64,000 nucleotides of DNA from JAWKWH01 sp963669415. GTDB lineage: Bacteria > Pseudomonadota > Alphaproteobacteria > Rhizobiales > Rhizobiaceae. Below the pieces are notes generated by a model. The model did no database searches. It was not told the origin of the DNA and worked only from the letters and a program-made list of their open reading frames with translations. The stretch covers positions 1,302,001-1,366,000 of the forward strand of contig CAXXPS010000002.1 in NCBI GenBank assembly GCA_963669415.2. The letters are read 5' to 3'. The position numbers and the translations under genes are program-made. Positions 61,616 through 64,000 of this stretch are shown one piece after another; positions within the stretch are counted from its first letter, which is position 1, and every line of letters begins with the position of its first letter.

Positions 61616-62605
61616 CTATTCGGCAGCCTCGGCACGATTTGCCCGTCTTGCCAGCTTCTCGGCCAGATTCAGTCCGACACCGGGGCGTGACCAGGGGCAA
61701 ACCGCAATGCATATGGCGCATCCGGAGGTCTCGGCAAAGAACGGAATACATTTGTCGAAATCGACATACCAGCGTTCGACGCCGCGAACCATCTGCTTAT
61801 CCGGACTGATGGCAAATGGCGGGCAGGCGTCCTCGCAAACTCTGCACCGGGCACAGAAATCGTCAACACCGAACTGCCGTTTTGGTGTGTGGGCGAATGG
61901 CGCATCGGTTAACACCGCACCAAGCCGGAAGGCGGAACCGAATTCCTGATTAATTAGCGATCCGTGCTTGCCAAGTTCGCCGAAACCACATTCCAGTGCA
62001 GGCGGGATCATCAATATCTTGCCTACCATCGGACCGGTCACAGGCTCGGCATCCCAGCCCTGCTGCCGTAACCAGCCTGCGACGCGCTTGGCTGCCGCCG
62101 CGGCCCGGCAGTATTGACGCGTCACTTCGATTCCGCCCCGCGTCTCCGGCACGTGTTTCAACTCTTCATAATCGTGCTGCACACCGAGCATGACCACGTT
62201 TTTGAAATCCGTTTCGTGATGCTGGAAGACCCATTCCGGCCGGAGCGCGGTTGCACCGACCATCTCGCAATCACCATTGTCGATGAAACGGTCGAGTGCG
62301 GCGGTCCATTCTTCGGGTTGGCGTTGAACCGGCGCTCCCGAGATTTCTGGCAGCGGGGCTTCGAGAATCTCCCGCCGCCGCTGGCGGTGCTCCATCAAGA
62401 CCGGGTCTTTTGGTTCATGATTGTAAAACCATTTCTGAACCTCGCCAAAGGCGATTTCGCCGGGATCCGGCGCCCAGTAGACCATTTTTGGACGACGAAC
62501 CTCGGTCTCTCCCAAGCCATTGATTTCGTTGCCTGTAATTTCGGGGCGACGTTCCATCATCTCGGGATCTGGCGTGAAGGGTCGGTGGGGATTTGGTTTG
62601 GCCAT
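61616..62605 (-). CDS. Reductive-dehalogenase/QueG-like Fe-S protein
   Basis: A 329-residue cytoplasmic protein, without TAT signal. The middle (about 125-235) has the corrinoid-domain-type pattern of QueG and reductive dehalogenases: ALECGFGELGKHGSLINQEF, GSAFRLGAVLTDAPF. Two ferredoxin-type [4Fe-4S] motifs follow: CARCRVCEDACPP and CIPFFAETSGCAICIAVCPW. The second matches reductive dehalogenases better than QueG. It is about half the length of catabolic dehalogenases and lacks a fused oxidoreductase part. The ATG at 62605 is chosen; the frame upstream is unconvincing. It may reduce a halogenated or epoxide compound, or act in tRNA modification; uncertain. Confidence 0.75.
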   Translation of the reverse strand: MAKPNPHRPFTPDPEMMERRPEITGNEINGLGETEVRRPKMVYWAPDPGEIAFGEVQKWFYNHEPKDPVLMEHRQRRREILEAPLPEISGAPVQRQPEEWTAALDRFIDNGDCEMVGATALRPEWVFQHHETDFKNVVMLGVQHDYEELKHVPETRGGIEVTRQYCRAAAAAKRVAGWLRQQGWDAEPVTGPMVGKILMIPPALECGFGELGKHGSLINQEFGSAFRLGAVLTDAPFAHTPKRQFGVDDFCARCRVCEDACPPFAISPDKQMVRGVERWYVDFDKCIPFFAETSGCAICIAVCPWSRPGVGLNLAEKLARRANRAEAAE

Positions 62606-62680
62606 GGCTAGCCAACTATAGAATGATGTGTTTCCGCCAGACAAGGATTCTGAACAGATCGAACCGGATGCGCTCAAGCT

Positions 62681-63181
62681 TCAGGTTCTTGCAATCTTTC
62701 TTTGAAGATATTGCGAAAACCATCCGGCGTATTTTCGCTGCAGTTCGGTCTTCTTCCAGTCCTTGCCGGTGATCGTACCGCGGCAGGAAGGTACACCGCA
62801 TTGGCATTCCATCTGCCAGTCGTCATCATCGCCAGTGGCATAGTCAAATGCCAGTTCTTCTCCGGCGGCGATATCACGCATGGCGTGAAAGCAGATTTGA
62901 CCCTTGATGCCCACATTGGGTTCGCAGGAATGATTGAGATGCATCATCCCGGCTTCCCGGTCACCAATGGTCATCGGACCAATGAACAGATCATCGCCAA
63001 TCTGGATTTCCGCGGGACCGAGCGTCTCCGCCAAATGATCGCGAGTAGCTCTGTCAAAAACGTGCCCACCTTTGATAACCACAAGTTCCTCTGCCGCAAT
63101 TGCCTCAGTCGCGAACAATCCGCGGCCCTCGATGCCGCTTGAGCGTTTCTCGACTTTTGGAGAGAACCAGACGAGCGTCAT
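62681..63181 (-). CDS. SET-domain protein (protein-lysine methyltransferase-like)
   Basis: A 166-residue protein. SET motifs: VEKRSSGIEGRGLFATEAIA, the pseudoknot segments LNHSCEPNVGI and GEELAFDYATG, and a post-SET-like Cys cluster MECQCGVPSCRG with the structural Cys residues. Such proteins bind S-adenosylmethionine and methylate a Lys of a partner protein. ATG at 63181 follows GGGAG; a longer start overlaps the upstream regulator. Placed next to the ScfR-like regulator, but no functional link is shown. Confidence 0.82.
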   Translation of the reverse strand: MTLVWFSPKVEKRSSGIEGRGLFATEAIAAEELVVIKGGHVFDRATRDHLAETLGPAEIQIGDDLFIGPMTIGDREAGMMHLNHSCEPNVGIKGQICFHAMRDIAAGEELAFDYATGDDDDWQMECQCGVPSCRGTITGKDWKKTELQRKYAGWFSQYLQRKIART

Positions 63182-63194
63182 CGCAAACTCCCAT

Positions 63195-64000
63195 TCATTT
63201 GAAATCAAAGGCGCTGAGCCCGGTTACCATTTCGTCCAGTCCCAAAGGCCGGGTAATCGGTGGTTCGGCGCGCGCTAGACAACCGGATCGCTCACACAAC
63301 CTGCAGGCGGGACCTACCGGTATTGCAGGTACCGAATCTCTGTTGGCCTTTCCGGCCGTCCCAGGCACAACACCCGGAAGCGCGGCTCCATAGACCGTCT
63401 CATCCCGAAATCCGATATCACAGCCGATCAGGATTGCGGTTCGCCGTGGTCGTTCGGAAAAGGCGCCCTGCGGTCCCTCAAGCGTGCGTGAAATCGTCAA
63501 AAACTCCGCGCCATCTGGCATTTCAACTGCCTCTACGATGATTTGGCCCGGTTGGGTGAATGCCGCGTGGACCGACAATTTCGGGCAACCACCGCCAAAT
63601 CGCTGCTGCGGAAAACCCTGAGCGCCAGCACGGCGAAAGCGATTGCCCGCATTGTCCACTTCCAGCATGAAAAACGGCACACCTGCAGCGCCCGGCCGGG
63701 ATAGCATGGTCAAGCGGTTTGCCGCCTGTTCAAATGACACGGCAAATCTCGATTTGAGCACATCGATATCATAACGCGCCCTGATGGCTTCGGCCTGAAA
63801 TGTCTGATACGGCATCATCAACGCATGGGAAGCGTAGCGGGCCAGTTCAAACCTCGTCAGCCGGCGCGCTTCAGCGCTCCCGAGTTTCAAAGTCTCGATC
63901 TCGGCAGAAATCACCACGTCCATACGGATCATTGCGGCTTCCATGGCGATTTCACGCAGCTGATCGAATGGCGACAGGCGCTCGGAAATGAAAAGGCGTT
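63195..64000 (-). CDS. XRE/ScfR-like transcriptional regulator, C-terminal part (cut by window edge)
   Basis: About 268 residues are inside the window, open to its right edge (reading RLFISERLSPFDQLREIA before the first internal Met). It has the short-chain-fatty-acid regulator pattern: LTRFELARYASHALMMPYQTF, IDVLKSRFAVSFEQAANRL (IrrE-like metalloprotease-related helix), and the C-terminal Cys cluster CRLCERSGCLARAEPP typical of the RamB/ScfR group, which control propionate, acetate or glyoxylate metabolism. The N-terminal HTH must lie beyond position 64000. The start codon is therefore not visible. Confidence 0.82.
   Translation of the reverse strand, partial: RLFISERLSPFDQLREIAMEAAMIRMDVVISAEIETLKLGSAEARRLTRFELARYASHALMMPYQTFQAEAIRARYDIDVLKSRFAVSFEQAANRLTMLSRPGAAGVPFFMLEVDNAGNRFRRAGAQGFPQQRFGGGCPKLSVHAAFTQPGQIIVEAVEMPDGAEFLTISRTLEGPQGAFSERPRRTAILIGCDIGFRDETVYGAALPGVVPGTAGKANRDSVPAIPVGPACRLCERSGCLARAEPPITRPLGLDEMVTGLSAFDFK

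Overview
The window looks like chromosome from a marine-type alphaproteobacterium, probably Hyphomicrobiales (Rhizobiales)-like or a close relative. The grounds are TRAP and ABC uptake operons each tied to a catabolic cluster, an AapJQMP amino-acid importer, an Entner-Doudoroff operon (zwf-pgl-edd) and several FCD-type GntR regulators. No rRNA, complete tRNA, CRISPR array or replication origin was seen, so the assignment to a group is inference.

Layout. 1-390: the tail of an IS3-type transposase and a DUF3489 protein. 0.9-15.8 kb: catabolic cluster A. A GntR regulator faces a long plus-strand block: an oxidoreductase, a DctPQM TRAP importer, a QuiC1-like isomerase/HPPD fusion, a citryl-CoA-lyase-like protein, two more Gfo/Idh/MocA oxidoreductases, an unknown protein, a TIM-barrel isomerase, an acylating aldehyde dehydrogenase and a frameshifted ThDP enzyme. 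Three promoters carry the same small palindrome (ATATC-T-GATAT), so the block looks like one regulon. 16.1-16.7 kb: a decayed tyrosine integrase. 17.1-25.3 kb: cluster B, with an M20 amidase, a DUF1028 protein, a peptide-type ABC importer and a GntR gene; the divergent promoter holds two near-identical palindromes. 25.3-26.8 kb: non-coding and decayed DNA, including a multicopper-oxidase fragment. 26.8-31.4 kb: aapJQMP. 31.4-32.5 kb: a small secreted Cys-rich protein and a universal stress protein.

33.2-47.8 kb: cluster C, the most unusual part. A sugar-type ABC importer (its ATPase gene has a frameshift) leads a long minus-strand operon that also encodes a histidinol-dehydrogenase-like enzyme, an SDR, a LacI regulator, a two-domain cupin, a MetE-C-terminal-like protein, an alpha/beta hydrolase and three tandem SnoaL/NTF2-like proteins. 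A fourth SnoaL-like gene is divergent across a good LacI-type operator. I do not recognise the substrate. 48.0-49.0 kb: a second copy of the decayed integrase, then a 64-nt 3' piece of tRNA-Ala(GGC), which is the footprint of site-specific integration. 49.5-51.8 kb: a frameshifted, probably inactive cyclase-domain/TPR protein and an SH3-like secreted protein. 52.2-56.2 kb: edd-pgl-zwf. 56.3-60.4 kb: aldehyde dehydrogenase, SDR and SLC13/RCK permease. 60.5-64 kb: KAS III-like synthase, a reductive-dehalogenase/QueG-like Fe-S corrinoid-type protein, a SET protein, and the C-terminal part of an XRE/ScfR-like regulator cut by the window edge.

How it fits together: this is a nutrient-scavenging region made of separate uptake-plus-catabolism modules, each with its own regulator and visible operator. 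Integrase remnants flank the 17-48 kb part, which suggests that it was acquired or rearranged as an island. Three genes carry single-base frameshifts; whether these are true pseudogenes or sequencing errors cannot be told from the sequence alone.
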